This document shows, piece after piece, positions 9,801 through 24,900 of a stretch of DNA of 64,000 nucleotides. The position numbers and the translations under genes are program-made. Source of the stretch: Salminus brasiliensis (Eukaryota; Chordata; Actinopteri; Characiformes; Bryconidae). Under the pieces are notes generated by a model that saw only the letters and a list, made by a program, of their open reading frames with translations, ran no database searches and was not told the DNA's origin. The first letter of the stretch is position 1, and every line of letters begins with the position of its first letter. The DNA lies in NCBI RefSeq assembly GCF_030463535.1, contig NC_132901.1:6295364-6359363 (forward strand), read 5' to 3'.

Positions 9801-12800
9801 AAACTTAAACCAGTGTCTTTTTAGTTTGTCAGCCAGGTAAGAATGTGTCAAACTAAAGTGGTCTCATTGAGAAAGCAAAGTAAAGACTTTAAACACCGCT
9901 AATGGCATTCCCTTCTCCAGAGTTACATCTCTTCACCCAATACAGTGAGTATTAGAACACAGCAGACAAACAAATATTGTTAACAACACAACAGCAAACA
10001 GTGCAGAACACATTTAACCATGAAAAGTACAGCAGCAGCCACCGTGAAGCTAAAGGATTTGCATCCGAAATGGTGGAGTTTTCACGTTAGATAAGCAGCC
10101 CAGTTCTGCACAGGAATTCAAGGCCTCTTTCAGCTGGTGCTTAGAGTCTGGTTGCACTTTTAATGTGGTTGATAATAAACAGTACATTTCATCCTAAGAG
10201 ACAGAATGCACAGAACATTGCTAAAGCATGATGATGCATTAAACAAGTTTGCCTGGAAAGGTTAATGTGGCATTTAGCCCGCCCTCTGTCTGTATCTGAA
10301 CAGCCGATCAGGTTGAAAGGTGACTGGTATCGCCCCAAAAACACTGATGGGCTCATCTCTATTTTTGTTTAAGGAATTTGATTTGCCTTTCTTACCAGCA
10401 CACGTTCAGTTCTCTTTTTTTCTCTTTGATCTTACCTTGACCTCCAAAGGTCCCCTTGACATGCAATTTCCGGATAACCTTCTGCAATTTAGAATCCTTA
10501 AGGCCTTAAAGGCTTGGCCATCTTCTTACAGTCTTCCCTTGCCTTGGGAGCGTTGTTTACTCTTTTCTTAAGATAGATAGCCCATGGTTCCTGGGTGTTT
10601 GCAGAAGGTTTGAAGAATAAAGGAATTTATAAAGCATATAGGTGTGACTGTAAAGGTGCAATTATTGATATCCCAAAAGTCAGACTAATCAAGGTCTAAA
10701 ACAAATAATCTGAGCCTTTGCCAAATATAAACCTTGGGTGTTGTTAGTTTAATTGTTGTATTTTAACAATTTTCGTTAAGAATATAAGGTTAAATGTGAT
10801 TTTGTTCTGTAAAGCTTTGCAGTTATGCATAGTCTTTTGTGATCCTAGATTTTTCTTCCATCTTATGACTGCATTAAATATTTTGATAAAGAAATGGAGT
10901 TATTACCACACCCTTACCTTTGTTGCAGGAAAAATGGACAAACATTAGTTATCGACTAAACTAAATATTAGCTGACTGCCAAGTACTGACACATGCTTTT
11001 GGGAACAAACTTTTTTTTGGGGACTTAAGAAGATAAGTTCTTGACATTTTTGCTTTCTGCCTGTGGGTGGGATAAGATCATGTTTTTTGACGTTGACGTT
11101 TTGTTCCCAAAAAAGCCTGACTATGGAAACACAAACATATTTGCTTTCGTAGCTTCAGGAATGAAGAATGAGACAGAATGCACCAACTGAGCCCTGCCTT
11201 GCTTTTGGCACACACCAGTCTTTGTCTATGAGTGATCTGTCTCCCTCTTGGGGAGAAATGCATCCGAGTATGGGGCTGTACTGAACTTGGCTCTGTCTCT
11301 TTCCACCATGAAAATGCTAACATTCCATTCTTTCATTTTTCCTATGGGGGAATCTAATGGCAATACACAAAGTAACAAACCCTTTAGCACCAAATGTAAA
11401 TGTTAGGGAAGAGACTCTCCATGTTGGAAGTCTCATTCATGTTATTGTAGTGTAGCAACATATACGTTGTGTATGTACTTAGTTATTTTGGTTTCCATAA
11501 TTCATTAGACCATAGCTTTTACATAGTTATTCCTAATATGGTTTTAGAATACGAGCATACCATGTTAGTTATACTTGAAGAGATATTTCACATTTTGGTT
11601 CTTTGCCAGATCAAGCAGTTTTACATTTTCTGTGGAGCATTAACACTGGCACTGTCTTTCATACCAGACACATCTGACTTGTTAGCTTCAGACTGAAAGA
11701 TAAGCTGACCCACGTGTTAATCCATCTTCCAAGGCTCTGTAGCTGTCCCAAAGCCCAATGAGTCCCATAAGGCCTGGAAAAGTAGGGCGAACACGTTTGT
11801 CCACCAGTCGGACACTGGGAACATTCCTGTCTCCAGCTGTAATGGCATATTTCAGATTTCAAAAAGAAAGAGCGGGTTAAAAAAAAGGGAAAAACAACAT
11901 GCACCACAATCAGATCCAGGGCAACCATAATTGGACACATTTGTAGACACAAAATCAGGAGTCATTATAACCGTTACATCCTCTTGCCTGCTTTTAATAC
12001 TGTTTGTGTTGCAGAGTCAAATTGAATTGGGTGCTAGTAGTAAGGGAAGTAGTAAGGGAAGTCACTCAGAAAAATTATGTGGTGATTAGCCTTAGGGTAC
12101 AGTCACCTTGTGTTTGAGGTGGTTATTAGTGGTAGGGTTGGTCGAAAATCTCGAATTTCAACAAACGAGTTATAGTCTACAGAATTGTTGTGACAAACAA
12201 TGTTATGACCCAAACTCTGTGATCCAAAATCTGCATTTATTTAAATGATCCTGAAATTGAGTATGTCGACTATCGACCAAACGTTGCTGTTATATGAATT
12301 TCGGTGTGTTTAGTCTCCCAATGGGCTTATCACGCACCAGCAATATTAATATTAACGTTATAAAACTTCACTACTTCAGCTTCCATCTGTACGTTTTCAG
12401 CTTCCATCCATTTTGTTTTTGTTCGTTTAACCTACCAAATAATCATTCTTCCATTAACTGATTGTCTGACTAAGTTTACATCTACTAATTTTATTTGTGA
12501 ATTACTAATAAAAGAAGCAAACTTGACAAACTTACAAATCACAGTTGTAAAAGTATTGCTTGATTTTTTGTCACAAGGGGGGCACCCATTCCTTAGTTTT
12601 CCAAAGCTTCTGCCCATGTTTAAACACAGAGCAGCAATTACAGTAAAATATGCTTTCATGTGAAAAACAAAGCCATTTGGCAGTGTAATTTGGCTTTAAC
12701 CGCCTGTCTGTGCTAATACTGTTCTGTAATTCTGTTTGACTAAAGATGAATTTGGAGGTTGGAAGCCAACAGAGAATGTTGGAGATGTTTTATTTACTCA

Positions 12801-15800
12801 GTCACTAGAGACCTCTCCAGCAGAGGGTCATATAAATCAGTGCTTATGGGCAAAGACAAAGTGAGACAGAGAAGACTGAGAGGGAGAGAGAAACAGAGTA
12901 TTGCCAAAGAGTGTGGTTGAACAATGAGCTTTACCCTACACACCCTTCTAATTCACTTCCTCACGTCATCTTTACACAGCTGGCCTTTTAGAAACACAGG
13001 CCTAGTTACAAGCACTATGTACCCTTATTCTTTTCGTTTCTTCTTAATGGCAAATTCACCTTTTCTTGCTAAGCCATAAATAGACACACTGTGTATATGT
13101 GTGTTTGGGAGGGTCATACTCTGTGTCTTGCTTTTTTGACTCTTAGCTGACTTCAAAAAATGTGTTTTATGCTGTGATACTTACCAAAGGGGATGTTTTT
13201 TTGGCAAGTATCACCATGCAGGTTGCTCAAACTTTTGTGTCTGACCATTTTCCTTATGTTATTTTGCATGCTAACTTTAAAAGTAATGTTGCTTAGAACA
13301 TTAAAATAATGTCATCTTTAACAACTGTATGTCTTTTGAAAAGTAGGTCATTACTTTTACTTTTAACTATTCACAGTAACAGAACGTTTGACCATGGGTG
13401 CCCAAACATGTTATTATATAATATGATACATATAAATAATAACAAAGACGATCGTTGTGCTCTATCACAATATCAAAGTCAAAGTCAAAACTCTCTTCAA
13501 GGTTAAGAAAGGACAAAATGTAGTTCCAGGACATGGTGCTACAATTATCATTGAACAGCAGCAGAGAACAGTGCAAGCAGAAAGTCAATACAGAATATAA
13601 ACTGCAAACATGCAGTAACACTGTGGTGCATTATTCAATAACTGTAACCAAGAGGCACAGGACAAAAATGTTCAGATATTATGATCAGTCCAGCGATAGT
13701 TATGGATGTATGTATAAAGATATAAATATGAAACTGACTGTGCATACATGTAAAGTGACTGGGTGTAGTTAGAAATGCCTGACCACATTGGAAAAATGTA
13801 TAATATTTCATCCAGCCCACTCATTTTGTGTTGCTTTTGAGCTTCTGGGCAGCGTTAGACTTGTGCTAGTTAGAGAATTGTTGGCTCATTTCTATGCCAT
13901 TGCGGGTGGTCCAAGGCAGCACGGTGACGGGCTCACACTTGCACTCATGTGTAAAACATAATCAGACCAGCACATAGAGCAGATGTAACGGTCACCTAAA
14001 TGGCCACGACGGCCCTGGCTGTTACGCTCTTGTGTGACTTATTGTGTCTGACGTGGTTACACAGAGCTCTAAGAATTCTGCTCTTCAATAAGGATGTGAT
14101 AGGCTTTAATGTCCTCCACCATATTTACAACAGCTAAAAGTTTAGTTTAATCAGTTTAGAATCTATTTTTCCATGAGCCTCTAAACCTGTTTTAGTTTAA
14201 AATGCATTTTCTAGTTCTGATGTAACATTTAATATATTACAGACACACACACACTGAAAGTTCAGATAACATTTTTAGTACTTCAGACAATAAGTGTATT
14301 CTTTGGTTTGTAATCTAGTCAAATTAACATGATAAAACGTTTAAGTATGTTTTCTACGGCCACACATAGTAATCCAGATTTAAGCCTGTTTGACTGTTTG
14401 TGTGACTAGACTAACAAATTTGCGTTTGCATAATTTGAGAAAAAAAATTTAACAATAATTTAGTTTCAAACTTTTAAATTAGCTTTTTTCTGTTTGTGCA
14501 GTGGTCCCAATTATACGTGTTTACATATGTTATATTAACTGCCATGTAGAATATGCATTAGTGATCCCTTCATTTACGCTTAGGTAATTTATGGCAGTGA
14601 CAGTTATTCTTTCAGAAGAGGAAACTGATTGCGAGATCACAATGCTCGCACATAATTTATTATGCTCAATATAGGACTGTAATGTCATCTTTTAATAAAA
14701 ACATCCAGCAGCTGTGAAATTCGGATGTGTGGCAAATACCATTGAGCACTAGATCATTTATCCTGTTCATTAAATTGTTAAAATTTCTTCTGACCACTAC
14801 TTGCATGGACTACTTGACTAGTTCACTAATAAATCAGTGCTGTGGGAAGCAGTTGACTAGTGTGAGGCCAGGGCAGAGCCTGAAATACAGTGGCGGAAAT
14901 GAAAATGTTCTGACTACTGAAATATAATCTTCTTAGACAGACAAGTAGGCTTAGAGTGAACGCAACATAAATCGAGTAAAATCATGTGATACATCGTTTG
15001 GCAAATGCATGAGACTTTCTTATTTTAAGTGATTTCAATCAATAACTTGGACAGGGTTATTGATTCATAATTTTGCCAAACTGTTTTCAGTATCTGTGTA
15101 CAGTGATGCTTGTGCTTAGTGACATGCAAGTATCCTGAGGCTAGCAGGGATACATGGCTAACTGCTATTCGTGGCTTGGTATTCTTTTATTTCATTCAAA
15201 TTGATACTAGCTAAAGACAGTGGTGACCGACTCTGTTCCTGGAGTAGGAACAGAGAACAAACCCAGATTAAATGTATTTAATTTTAAAAACATTTGAAAT
15301 CTTCTTTTTGCAGGACACGTAGAAACCTCCTTTCAAACTGTTCCTCCTTTTACCTTCTCCTACCTTAATTTAAAGGGATGCTGAGAAATTAACTACAAAA
15401 TGCATTTAGTTAAACCTCACAACTTAACTATAAACATTACAGTATGCATGATAGTGATAATAATAAATAAATTAATAAAATAAAAGAATAAATAAATTAG
15501 TTAGCCTACAAAAGCAAAACATTAAGTAACACATGTAATCCTACCAGCTACATCATAATGTCTGTGTTTTATCCAGGCTAGGCAGCATGTGTATTAGTGC
15601 TAGTTTGTGGTAGGGGAGAGACTGGATGGATGCACAAAAATACAGATTACACTCTCTAAATCTCTAAATTTCCTTTTTCTTTCAAATGTGTTAATATCAG
15701 AAATCTATTTTATGTATTTTACGTCTCTGTGTTCTCAATATTGAGGAAATCATAAGGTATTTAACTTTATAAGACAACAAATTTGGAGATTAAGGAAGCA

Positions 15801-16194
15801 TGTCTCTTACCAGTAGCTATACTGCAAAAATTGAAAATTAAAACATGCTTTTAGAAGATGGTTCTGGTGTGAGTTTCCTTTCTCTTAATGATGTACACAA
15901 AAATTGTTTGAGTGCTAACAGCACCCCATTTGAGGAATGTTCAGCCTGCTTAATGTGAGTGAGGAATGGAGTAATGGGTGTGAGTCCTGAATGTTCTCTG
16001 ATGTTTTTTGTGTTGTTACTGAATGTTATGTCAGCAGTGTTTATAAATCATGTAAGATACACTGAAAAACCTAGTGCACATATCTAGTGCCACAGAATGT
16101 GATCTAGAACTAATGGTGATGTTTAATAGGCTGATGACTGCAAGAGTTGATAGAGTAAAGCAGAAGATGGACACTGACATTTACTCACTCGTTT

Positions 16195-16225
<31 letters not shown>

Positions 16226-19200
16226 GTGTCGGAACTTTGCTGTTCTGGTAGATCTTCACGTTCTGCCTCTACCTGGTCAAAATGGCAGCACCTGGTTTTC
16301 TCAAGAGCACAAAGAGGTATGGGAGTGAAAATGTGTTAATGTTTTCTAATGTCATCATTTAGTCAACACCTATAGATGGATATGGAAAGTATTTCATAAA
16401 AATAAATACTTAAAATTCCTTGTTTGACTAATGTGTGAGGATTGTTCTGAAGATAAACTCTGTTGCAGTGTGGATACAGAAACTTTAACCTCTTCTGCTA
16501 GGATTTTTACTCTACAAGAAAGCTTTTCACTGTAACAAACACTGTTCAATGAAGCTGTGAATTTAAAACTTAAAGATGGGAGCTATCCTCCTATTCTTAT
16601 TTAAGTTGATTATGTTCAGTATGGAAGAAAAATGCCTGGGCAATGAAAAGAATATTATTCTTAATGCAGGAGGTGAGTACTCTGGTAAAGGATGCTGTAG
16701 AACAGAGGGTAAGGCAGTTTCTAGAAGGCCATTCCAAGCAAAGAAAAGAACTTTCACCTCACAACCCTCTGTGTATTAAAGGTATAGTATGCCATCATAC
16801 ATACATAGACATTGAGTTCTGATTATGTAATTGCTGACACTGCTATCTAAAAATTCATCTTGTTAAACACGTTTGTCTGTATGACATTGTTTTTGAAAAT
16901 TGTTAGCCATATAGTGTTAAAAAACACAAACAGGTTTGTTACAATTACTTAACCACTTAATGGGATTTAACTTTTCTTGGCTAATCAGTTGCATTTTGGG
17001 GAAGTAAAAATTGTGTAAGGGGGCAGCCATGGCCTAAATGTTAAAGAATTGGTCTGGGACCTGAACATAGCTTTTTCGATCCCTTGGACTGGCAGGTGCT
17101 GAGTAGGCTGCTGAGTGTTTGTGTGTGTGAGTGTACTCTCACTGTCCTAATCACTACTGTGAATGTATGTGACATAGGGCTGCAACAACAAATTGATAAA
17201 ATTGATAATAATCGATTATTAAAAGTGTTGGCAACGAATTTATTGATTTGTTGTGTTGAACGATTTGTGTGTTACTCACCTTGTCACATCCGCTTGGCTT
17301 AGTGGTTAGAGCGCCGGGCTGTCAATAACAAGGTTGTGGGTTCGATTCCCAGGCTTGGCAAGCTGCCACTGAGCAAGGCCCTTTACCCTCTCTGCTCCCC
17401 GGGCGCTTGAGTTGGCTGCCCACCGCTCTGGGTGTGTGTGTACTCACTGGCCCTAGTTCACTACAGTGTGTGTGAGTGTGTGTTCACTACCACAGATGGG
17501 TTAAATGCGGAGGACACATTTCGCTGTGCAGTGTACACTGCACAATGACAAATACATGCACCTTAAATACGTGCACCTTACGTCATCTGCTGCGCTTCGT
17601 CTATGCTGGGAAAAATAAATAAATAAGAGCAAGTTGAACAAAGTGAGCCGGAGCGGAGGCGTAAACCTTCAAAATAAATTTAACATCAAGAAGTAAATAC
17701 ATTCCAAAAAATTAAACATGACCGACGCAGAAAAGAAGGTTCGGTCACTACAATAACCCGAGTTTGTTCCGTTTTGAAGTGAGGAAAGTAACAGCACTCA
17801 CACTATGCGAACCGGCATAGCACGGCACACACTGTTTTTTGACATGGAAATGTATTTTTAGTCTGATTAATCGAAAAAATAATCGACAGATTAATTGATT
17901 ATTAAAATAATTGTTAGTTGTAGCCCTAGTGTGACATGAATGAGTTAATTGCGGTGGTTGAATTATGTTGTACTGCTGTGCAATGGTGGTAATTTAGCGT
18001 AATCTTAGCGACCATTAGGGTTTCATCAGTGGGCTAGATGTATGTAAATGTTGGGGGGCTTGTTTGAAAGTTTTGTTTTACTAATGAGTCAACCGTGTTT
18101 TAGGTTCACAATAGGTCACTTCCATGTACTGATCTCTCATTATTTAGTTATGCCAATGTAAATACAACTATTCTAGTGCAGCTTTAAGCTATTATTCGGT
18201 GGTTCCCACGATCTACAGACCAAAGATGTACATCCCTTCACTGAAGCTAAATTTAAGTTGAAATGGAGATTTATTAGTCAAAATGAGTAATCAAACATAG
18301 TCCAAAGAATCTGTAATTTCCTTTGTCACGCAGAGTTACATACCAGTATTGATTTCATTTGAGACAGGGAACATATTGCCTACCTTTTTTTGTTTTTGAG
18401 GTAGATCATGGTTTTTGAGCTTGGACTGACTTTGGAACAAGTATCTTTCAGTGGCTTAATTGCTCAAAGTGCTTAAGTACATTGTCCAGGCATTTTAGCG
18501 ATGTCCCATTTAGAGCAGGTTACAGTAAGTCAAAAGACCCATTCAGAGGAGTTATGGAACAATAGGATGAAGCAGTGTATGTGGAAAGACTTGCAAAAAT
18601 TAGACACAGACAGATTATTTTAGACACAGTATTTTAACAAATTATTTTATTTTGCATGGCTAAGACTTTATTTAGGCTTGTCGCTTATTCAAGAGTACAT
18701 GTATAAAATGAAAGCTTTGACTACCAAATGGTCTGCTTGATCCCAGAAAAAGACCCAATATATGAAGAAATCATTGTGCACAAAACAACTGCAGAATGTA
18801 GAGTGTTTTTATTTTGATATGCAAGTAGTTTTGGCATGGCTGTGTCCGAACACTGCATCTCTGCATTCTGTTTCTCAGAGCTGCTGGTTGAGACCTCTCT
18901 TTCTAATCAGGCACAAGGCACAAGAAGTGGTGGGTCTTTTTAAATCAGGTGGATGCTAAAGCCAGCATCCAAAAAACGGCCTAAACGCATGCACAGGAAT
19001 TTGTAATTTTTGACACTTGTGGCATTTTAAATGCGTCTCCTGTAAACACTTGTGATCGTATTTCTCACATTGTTTCTGCTCTGACCACCTCTGAATGTGG
19101 TTTGAGTGATTAAATTACAATGTTTCTCAAGACGCATTATATCCAGTTCACACCCGTACTTTGTGCTAGCCACTTATAATTCGATCACCCAGGATGCATG

Positions 19201-21896
19201 TTAATGCCAGGTGTGAACGTGGCCAGAGAAGTTTGTGTGTTTGTGTGGGAATCTCACTGTAAATGGCAGGCTGTGAAGTCCTTGTTGACTGATGCCAACT
19301 CTTTCCCATCATATCAAAGTTTATTTAATTACATATAAAAAAAAAACTAGTCCAAACTTCTCTACATCGATATGGCATCTCTGCTTTCTGCAACTCCATT
19401 AGTTTTCCACCTGTGTCAGACCTCTTTCAAACTTCCTCTTGTCTTACTTGTGATTAATAAACATGGTGAAGATAAGTCAGACAGGCCTTTCTCCCAGTCA
19501 AACTCACCTTATGCTCTAAACACACACAGATAGGCCTGTGTATGTGAAGTCTGGGAAGGGTGTGCTTGCAAAACATTGTGGGGGAATGTCTGTGATACCT
19601 GCTTGCTGAATGCCACCAGGGGTGGAGGAAGAAAAACAGAACTAGTCAAGACTCGGCAGCTCCCTTCCACACCCTAGGTGTGTCCTAGCTTTTCCAGCTG
19701 CTGTGATAGCAATGTAGTGGACTATTTGACTTGGCCTGTGCTCCTGCTCAAAGGCAGCGTGTATACTGTGATTTCAGGTCTGTGCAAATAGCAACAATTC
19801 TCTTGTTATCTTAATGTTGAAAGTTCTGGGAGTAAGCCTCATTTGTATACAGAAGAATTGAAGTAGAACCCTCAATCGTTTTCTCATTATTAAAAATGTT
19901 GTTGCTGTCTTTGTGCACTCAAAAAAGAATTAGGTAGATTAAATGTATTTAACCTATTATTTCTGTGTTTTGCTAATATTGTGACACAACTAGTCAAACA
20001 CAGAAGTTGGAATTCTGATGCCGGTATCCAGTGTATCCTGTATAAAACTGATGCCAATGCAGATTCCAGTACATACACATGTATGGAATGTAAAGAGTAG
20101 TAATAATTCCTCTTGGTTAGCACCACAGGAAAGCGTAACATTTATTTCCGTAGGGTTACAAATATAGATGGACACGTACAGTGTTTTTGGGGCGATCAAT
20201 CACATTTAAAACCTGAAAAAAGTGGGAATCAGAATCTCACATATTCTGTAAAGAGCTACACTTTGGATGTTATTTTGTTAGCTTTCTGACTGTTGCTGCT
20301 ACTTTGCTGTAGCAATCCTTAACTCGCAAACGAGTCGTAAGATCTGCTCAGATTTGGAAGTTGGCGAAGTAAAGGAAATATTTCATAGATCTGCTAATAT
20401 ATACAGTCATGCCCGAAAGTATTCATACCCCTGTCAAAGTTTGACTTAAATTTACTTTTATTTAACCAGAAATTATATTTTTGCCTGGAAATGACACAGG
20501 CATCTCCCAGGAGATAACACGATGATGTACAAGAGTATTCCTGTAAATTGCTTCCTGTAATTGCTGACCAGCTTTTTGCATGTCTCCACTGGTATTTTTG
20601 CCCATTCATCTTTAGTGATGAGCTCCAACTCTTTGAGGTTCGAGGGTCTCCTTGCCATCACCCTGATCTTTAGCTCCCTCCACAGATTCTCAATTGGATT
20701 CAAGTCAGGACTCTGGCTGGGCCACTGCAAAACATTAATGTTTTTGTCTGCTAACCATTTCTTCACCACTTTGGCTGTGTGTTTTGGGTCGTTGTCGTGC
20801 TGAAATGTCCACCGGTTCCCAAGGCCAAGTTTCTCTGCAGACTGCCTGATGTTGTTGTTGAGAATCTTGATGTATTGCTCTTTTTTCATGGTGCCATTTA
20901 CTGCGATCAAGTTCCCTGGTCCATTGGCTGAAAAACACCCCCAAAACATTAGGTTCCCACCACCATGTTTGACAGTGGGGATGGTGTTCTTAGGGTTGAA
21001 GGCTTCTCCTTTTTCACGCCAAATGGTGCACACATCATTGTGGCCAAACAATTCAATTTTTGTTTCATCTGACCATAAAACAGAACACCAGAAGTCTTCT
21101 TCTTTGTCCAGATGAGCATTTGCAAAGGTCAAGCGGGCTTTTGTGTGCCTTTTCTGGAGAAGTGGTGCCCTCCTTGGCCTGCGTCCGTGGAACCCAGCAG
21201 TGTGCAGTGTCCGTTGAACTGTCTTGAGATGTCGCCACCAGCAGAGTCCAGATTCACCAGGATGGCCTTGGTGGTGATCCTTGGATTTTTCTTCACCTCT
21301 CTCACTATTCTCCTGGCCAGCACAGGTGTCACTTTTGGCTTCCGACCACATCTTCTGAGATTTTCCACAGTGCGGAACTTCTTGTATTTTTTAATAATAC
21401 TTTGCACTGTAGCCACTGGAACTTGAAAACATTTTGATATGGCTTTATAGCCCTTTCCTGACTTGTGAGCGGCCACAATGCACAGCCGCAGGTCCTTAGT
21501 GAGCTCCTTTGTCTTAGCCATGACTGTCCACAAACCAACTGCAGAGAGCTGCTGTTTTTCTCCTGTTGAGTTGATTAAAACAGCTGTTCCCAATGAATCA
21601 GGGTAATTAGGATGCTTTAAAACAGCTTGGACTATTTGGAATGGTATAGAACTTTGGATTTTCCCATATACTGTGACAGTTTTCAAAGGGTATGAATAAT
21701 TTTGGACATGCCACTTTTTGTTCAAATGTGTATAAAAGCTGAGAAATACTTTTTCCCACAATGATGCCTCTTGTACATCATCGTGTTATCTCCTGGGAGA
21801 TGCCTGTGTCGTTTCAAGGCAAAAATATAACTTCTGGTTAAATAAAAGTAAATTTAAGTCAAACTTTGCCAGGGGTATGAATACTTTCGGGCATGA

Positions 21897-21972
<76 letters not shown>

Positions 21973-24900
21973 TGTTCAAAAAAATAAAGGGAACACTCCT
22001 CACCTGACAACTCATTTATTGAGTGTGTCTTGCTAATTGCTAATAATTTCCACCTGTTGTCTATTCCATTTGCACAACAGCATGTGAAATTGATTGTCAA
22101 TCAGTGTTGTTTTCTAAGTGGACAGTTTGATTTCACAGAAGTTTGATTTACTTGGGAGTTATATTGTGTTTAGTTTTTGCTTTTGAATTTTCATTTTCCT
22201 GAATGTCAGTTGAAATTATATATTTAAACTGCAAAACAATATTGCATTGATGATAATACAGAGATAATACGGTGATTGGAGATTCACCTTTCGTAGTGAA
22301 AATAGTCTTGGGCTAGACTTAGTCCCTCTCCTGGAAACAGTCTATTCACCTCCCACACAGACTTGATGAGGTCTGGGTTTGAGGAAGGGTTTGCAGACCT
22401 GACCCTCCCCCACACCCTACTGATGAAGGTATCACTTAAAGGTTGTAAAAAGCTGACTCACTACATAGCCTTGCCCCACTGAGAGGAGGAGATTACAGGG
22501 CAGTCAGGCTCATAAAATTTCTCTTGTATAGACATTGCCAGGCCTTTCTCACGGCACATCACAACAACGGTGCCCCACTGTGCCCTCTTTTTTCCACTCT
22601 TTCTCTTTTTAATGTTTTGGGCCTGTTTCTTTATAATAAATATACAGAAACACTTGTTAGTGAAGAGAAAGTCTGTAACCCTCATAGGCTGTTATTGGGT
22701 AGTTCATCAAATGAAATATTAGCTTCACTGCACACACCTCACTCTCACTGTGGTTTCTCTTTGAAAATCACTGCTAGCATTTTATCAGGTCACTGCTAAT
22801 GCAGTTTTGGTGTGTGTGTCTCTGTCAATATATTTATCTCACCCCTTGGGCCAGATGTAAACTTGGTTGGTATCAAGTGTTGAAGCAAAGACATTCTGAA
22901 TGATGGTCATGTGTAAAGAAAGGTAAAATACACAAAGTCATTTCTGGACAAGCTGACAGATCTAAAACCGTCACAGAAAGTGAAAGAAGCATGTGGGCTG
23001 ACACAGTAGAGTAATATTATAGGTTTTTAAACAAATATGACCGATATGCCTATGCAGCATTACACAGTTTTATGGCAGTGCACTTTTCTGTGTAGCTGAG
23101 ATTGTCAATATTCTGTAAATTTATGACTATTGAGAGCCCATAAACAACCACTGCATCTTTTCATATATATTTATATTGTATATTTTTGTATGTTTATATT
23201 TTTTATTTAATTTTTTTATAGCGATTTTAAAATGTCACTACTGCTTGCTTGTGCATGTTATGTTTAAACTTGTTTGCAAACCTCTTGAAAACTAAATATC
23301 ATGAAGCATATCATGTATTGTCATCATCAGGATGTTAAGGTAATAAACACAGGGGTCACAGTCTCAAAGATCAAAAACTTACAGCCTGGGGCTGCAATCC
23401 AGAGACACTTAGTAATGTGGGAGAGTTGAGAGTGATATGTGATATTCAGGTGCTGGTGAGAGAGTAGATGGTTTATGCCTGTGGCAGTAGATAAGAAAGG
23501 TGAGGCCTGCATTGTGTAATGAAAGCTTTCTGTACGGGGGTAGTGTGTGCCAGGAGCCAGATAACATGCAGTGTGGAATTACATAGGCTGGGGGTTGTGG
23601 GTACAGAGTAAGTCTGTGCCAAAACATTTTGCCGAAATACAACCAATCTTTTGGCATGGCAAGTATATTAAAAAAAAACAAAAAACGACATGTCAAAAAA
23701 AATGACAATGTCCAAGACAGTTCCTTAAAAATGTTGTTGCTGTCTTTGTGCACTCTTAAAAGAATTAGGTATATTAAATGTATTTATCCTATTATTTCTG
23801 TGTTTTGCTAATATTGTAACACAACTAGCCAAACACAGAAGTTGGAATTCTGATGCCGGTATCCAGTGTATCCCGTATAAAACTGATGCCAATGCAGATT
23901 CCAGTACATATGAAATGTAAGGAGTAGTAATAATTCGTTTGGTTAGCACCACAGAAAGGTGAAAGAGTAGATGGTTTACATGATGGAGTACATAAAAAAA
24001 AAAAATTATTATTATTCTTGTTGTAGATTGTACTTCACTTGTGCTCCTCACTTGTGCCCCCTGGTCCTCCTAAAAATAAAAGTGTAATGTTCTTTACAAG
24101 ATTCCTAGGCCGCTTGGAAGAACAGACCCTCAACCTCACAGATCCACCACTATACTTCACAATGAATATTTGGTTCTTTGTAGAGCTTCTTGTTATGGTA
24201 AATTCCCATGTGAATGGCCATGTAAAATTTCAGTGATGTTTAGCAAAACTACATTTCGGTTTTTATAAGAGCAGAAACTTTCTTCTTATATGCCTTGTAA
24301 ATAAGTTGTTTGCATGGAGATGGTGTCTAAATTTAGTTTTTGTTTGTGACATCCCTACTGATAATCCCAGGATGCAACCAGTTTGTGCAGCTGTGGGGGG
24401 AACAGGAGTGGTTCTGTGGCATTGTTTCCAAGGTCCTTTCTCTTTAAGAGTGCATGTTGATGGATTTTCAAGTGCGTTTAGCCAGGGTGCCATGTCATGG
24501 TTATCCTCCAGTGAAACAGGGTGTCAGGGTTGCAGGTTCATACAGAGGCTGAACATGAATGTTTGCAGAGTTTAATATCTTGCATGTTTATATGTCATGA
24601 AAATGTGTTATTATGATTCGACCTGGCTGCCTGCTTTTATTTCTGCACTAGTGAGAACCAAACATTACACATTTACGCATACACAATTAACAGTAAAACA
24701 CCAACAAATTAAGGGATTTTGCTTGCGGTGATAGCAGTCTTGGTTGGGCTGTGGCAGTATAGATAATATAGTTTTTTTTAAGTGAAAGATTGCTTCTTAC
24801 AATGACAGCCATGCATATATTTGTGTTGTGCATACACACACATGGTCATAACATCTAGCAATCATGTCGGAGCAGATCAACACATTTCCTCAGCAGTTCA

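Larger units (their letters stand above)
5896..16226 (+). other. slx4ip: slx4ip intron 1 (10.3 kb)
   Basis: The intron contains a (TC)n tract at 6791-6838, a near-perfect 232-bp tandem duplication at 8286-8749, a (TC)n/(CA)n stretch around 8935-9015, and a DNA-transposon end at 13295-13412. The rest is AT-rich and carries only short unsupported ORFs. Confidence 0.75.

Noticed and set aside
17288..17360. Possible tRNA gene
   Set aside because: A and B boxes are present, but the segment continues into a SINE body and no complete cloverleaf can be drawn.
20561..21426. Plus-strand frames of 80-104 aa
   Set aside because: They are antisense to the Tc1 transposase and have no independent support.
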